A stretch of 6,174 bases of DNA from a bacterium (lineage in GTDB: Bacteria; Bacteroidota; Bacteroidia; Bacteroidales; Muribaculaceae): positions 1 through 6,174 of the forward strand of contig SFWW01000111.1 in assembly GCA_004559845.1 (NCBI GenBank), in the 5' to 3' direction. The number at the start of each line of letters is the position of its first letter. Positions within the stretch are counted from its first letter, which is position 1. This document shows, piece by piece, positions 5,401 to 6,174 of the stretch. The notes beneath the pieces are model-generated. The model did not search any database and was not told the DNA's origin. It saw nothing but the letters and a program-made list of their open reading frames with translations. The translations under genes were made by a program, and so were the position numbers.

Positions 5401-6174
5401 CACCGTAAGCCTCGAACAGATTGTGAGCTACAATGTAAACAGCACCAACGGTGTAAGCCCCGTGAACCACGAACTCGCAGTGGTGGACAACAAGGGTAAC
5501 TTTGCCAACAAGGTCTACAAAGCTGTGATGAACTATAAAGAAAAAGATCCCAACACAGGTGCTTTGGGCAATGTGAAATCTTCTCTCGGTAAGGAAAACC
5601 TCACTGTGATGCAAATGCCAAACGTGAAGGGCGGCACAGCTACCGTGAATGTAACTCTTAATAGCAATAGCGACGCGCTTACCATCAGCTACAAAGACAC
5701 TGAAAAGAAAGCTAAACCTGCCGCGTACTACAACGTGAGCGTAGAGCTTCCCTTCAGCGATCCTAACGTGGAAGCAACCTTTGCTCCTCAATACGAAGTG
5801 AAGGTAACCGACGCCAATGATGCCACCACCACTAAGGTGTACACCGCATCCGGCACCGGCGAGCGTGCGATTACATTCACCAATGTGAACCCGCTCGATT
5901 TCGAAGGCAAGAGCATTGAAGTGAACGCTAAGTACTACGATGGCGAAAGCTATAATTTGTACGCTAACTTGGGCGAATCCGCTAAGCTGGCATCCGGCAC
6001 CGCTAAATTCACCGGTTGCACTCCGGATTTCCACACATTAAACGCCATCGCAAGCAAAGCTCCGGTACTCGATGGAAATGGCAACATGATCAAGGACGAT
6101 CAAGGCTATCATAAGCAAAAAGATGTGATTGTGGTCACTAACTTAGGAGTTAGCCATTCCGGCACTAATGATAA
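2456..6174 (+). CDS. Large secreted carbohydrate-binding protein (CBM26-like and SusE/F-like modules), 3' truncated
   Basis: The frame is open for 1239 codons and continues past the window edge. The start is firm: ATG at 2456 is the first Met after an in-frame TAA at 2447-2449. The A-rich leader lacks a Shine-Dalgarno, as usual in Bacteroidetes. Residues 1-23 form a Sec signal peptide (MKRFLFKFFF..., cleavage after AQA) with no lipobox Cys. Residues 25-130 open with YVFFKNTVNWSNVYVYFY and include ISFTEG (86-91), resembling CBM26 starch-binding modules. Residues 140-230 (WVWKK at 160-164, ending ITITKK) look like another beta domain. Residues 238-312 match the chitobiase/beta-hexosaminidase C-terminal-like domain (PAPTFSP-type opening, ATIYYTTD at 261-268, Y-S-G-P-I, T-T-I-R-A-I-A). 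Residues 320-417 (GVHGQI, W334, GDFGIKK, GNYTI at 400-404) resemble a SusE/F domain. Residues 418-1239 are Asn/Thr/Asp/Tyr-rich and unassigned; around 790-880 an Ig/Fn3-like beta fold is plausible. No glycoside hydrolase motif is seen. A catalytic domain or type IX secretion tail could lie beyond the edge. A role in surface starch binding is inferred. Confidence 0.92.
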   Translation, partial: MKRFLFKFFFVLFALVAALPAQANYVFFKNTVNWSNVYVYFYKDNEPHWNNNGSGSSGIASNAMSKIYGTDIYGFDYSGSYSSTYISFTEGNQGNYDNFHKTKAAYRGDFSFDNPLYTPDDKTTSTINETVYYNSGTWSTINWNDYTYWIKHDFGGTGNWVWKKLTSNGDGTYSVDDVVYGGGGCNYSTKENDGEAPYIGEPTLVGDPKKGDNCTFTFNPLTKTITITKKALVQLAAPTFSPAGGAYTSAQNVTISAAEGATIYYTTDKTVPTTNSTKYSGPITVNETTTIRAIAVKDGYTNSEIAEATYTINSTTPTTYKYGVHGQITGNSGWETTAMTDDDGDGIWSLTRGFVKGDFGIKKMNADGSQAGWFGWDKLDKSSADNCVQSGDNINLTVAGNYTISFNTTTEKISIKKLADGTAGDIPVYPAGVNSEAELNAYDFEANPVYYLLADVLNDNRVTPEWQLTKGADGLYHLNGFAMRNTGAVKVRQYTSAGTYVDYASQEFTNLSSEGQLYNATFDPTNNSNSLTLAKASDSKLPFISLVGYMMQQDQVYDTPRGVEKTPEGTKTSKGWQEAWLLYDANGKLLKDRKGNVMYSTMWPPKNPVYFTATISENNQRLYSSDQMTFVPVKDADGNNVGKTGAEWKAELKALDAEAYTNLNLDDDKTYNRYVVSDIWYVGAGKIWTGWGGETTYDNNKQIAQWSKHKNWGYKDKNATDTEGTAIDAQTTYNVVKDKGNFLFENPTYFKTFEFFYETGKPNENSQIYTTLAYGSASIAAQNVKVGDSYTKGSYQATVSVPGGVTISNWTITRHDATTDALAPIGSDNGKVATYTAEKTDPTSTTFTVDEEGLGEGRYYYELTVTFSNGRTSTVRSNPFVIYFPNQYSLDANGYQLVKLDTDKAIDGYSYVTYNAKANGDLYFVNLTTDNKVANFRVATSAERETVNGYFAANSGIKWTDKVFVYAPVPAEFKVDAEKTNATVSLEQIVSYNVNSTNGVSPVNHELAVVDNKGNFANKVYKAVMNYKEKDPNTGALGNVKSSLGKENLTVMQMPNVKGGTATVNVTLNSNSDALTISYKDTEKKAKPAAYYNVSVELPFSDPNVEATFAPQYEVKVTDANDATTTKVYTASGTGERAITFTNVNPLDFEGKSIEVNAKYYDGESYNLYANLGESAKLASGTAKFTGCTPDFHTLNAIASKAPVLDGNGNMIKDDQGYHKQKDVIVVTNLGVSHSGTND

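Noticed and set aside
4325..6034. 569-codon open frame on the minus strand
   Set aside because: It lies wholly antisense to the uninterrupted plus-strand gene, whose translation has a signal peptide and recognisable domains. The antisense product is a Val/His/Gly-rich shadow without family motifs.
1..6174. tRNA, rRNA or a known riboswitch
   Set aside because: I saw no cloverleaf with a GTTCRA-type T arm, no rRNA signature and no recognisable riboswitch core, including in the 125-base leader before 2456.

Overview
The window looks like chromosomal DNA of a gut-type member of the Bacteroidales (Prevotellaceae- or Muribaculaceae-like; the genus is a guess). Three things point there. The large gene starts without a Shine-Dalgarno sequence after an A-rich leader. 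A TAnnTTTG -7 box, typical of Bacteroidetes sigma-ABfr promoters, lies upstream. The protein modules resemble those of Sus-type starch-binding proteins.

Layout: (1) 1-108 is the last 35 codons of a gene ending in a sequence like the C-terminus of SusE/SusF-type glycan-binding domains, followed by a strong intrinsic terminator at 137-168. (2) About 230-2195 holds no credible gene. It is a degenerate repeat array: one unit in inverted orientation (I, 230-541) and five direct copies (A-E), with a non-repeat island at 1455-1723. Each unit carries two tiny hairpins with GNA triloops separated by T tracts. Complete units continue into an imperfect palindrome of about 140 bp. (3) 2196-2455 is an AT-rich promoter and leader region with a ten-G homopolymer, a good -7 box at 2316-2323, and an in-frame stop just before the start codon. 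(4) 2456-6174 is one uninterrupted reading frame of at least 1239 codons that runs off the window. It encodes a secreted multidomain protein with an N-terminal CBM26-like starch-binding module, a chitobiase/beta-hexosaminidase C-terminal-like beta domain and a SusE/F-like domain. A long region with no recognised enzyme follows.

The two genes share a C-terminal strand motif (GDN...GNYTI) and are probably both involved in binding starch or a related glucan at the cell surface; that function is inference. They are separated by a terminator, 2 kb of repeats and a new promoter, so they are not co-transcribed in any obvious way.

The most unusual content is the repeat family. All 12 mini-hairpins keep a C-G-closed GNA loop (GAA, GGA or GTA), and one has a compensatory stem change. 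The long palindrome persists in units C, E and I although the inner sequence of I is quite different. This suggests that a folded single strand, DNA or RNA, is what is being conserved.
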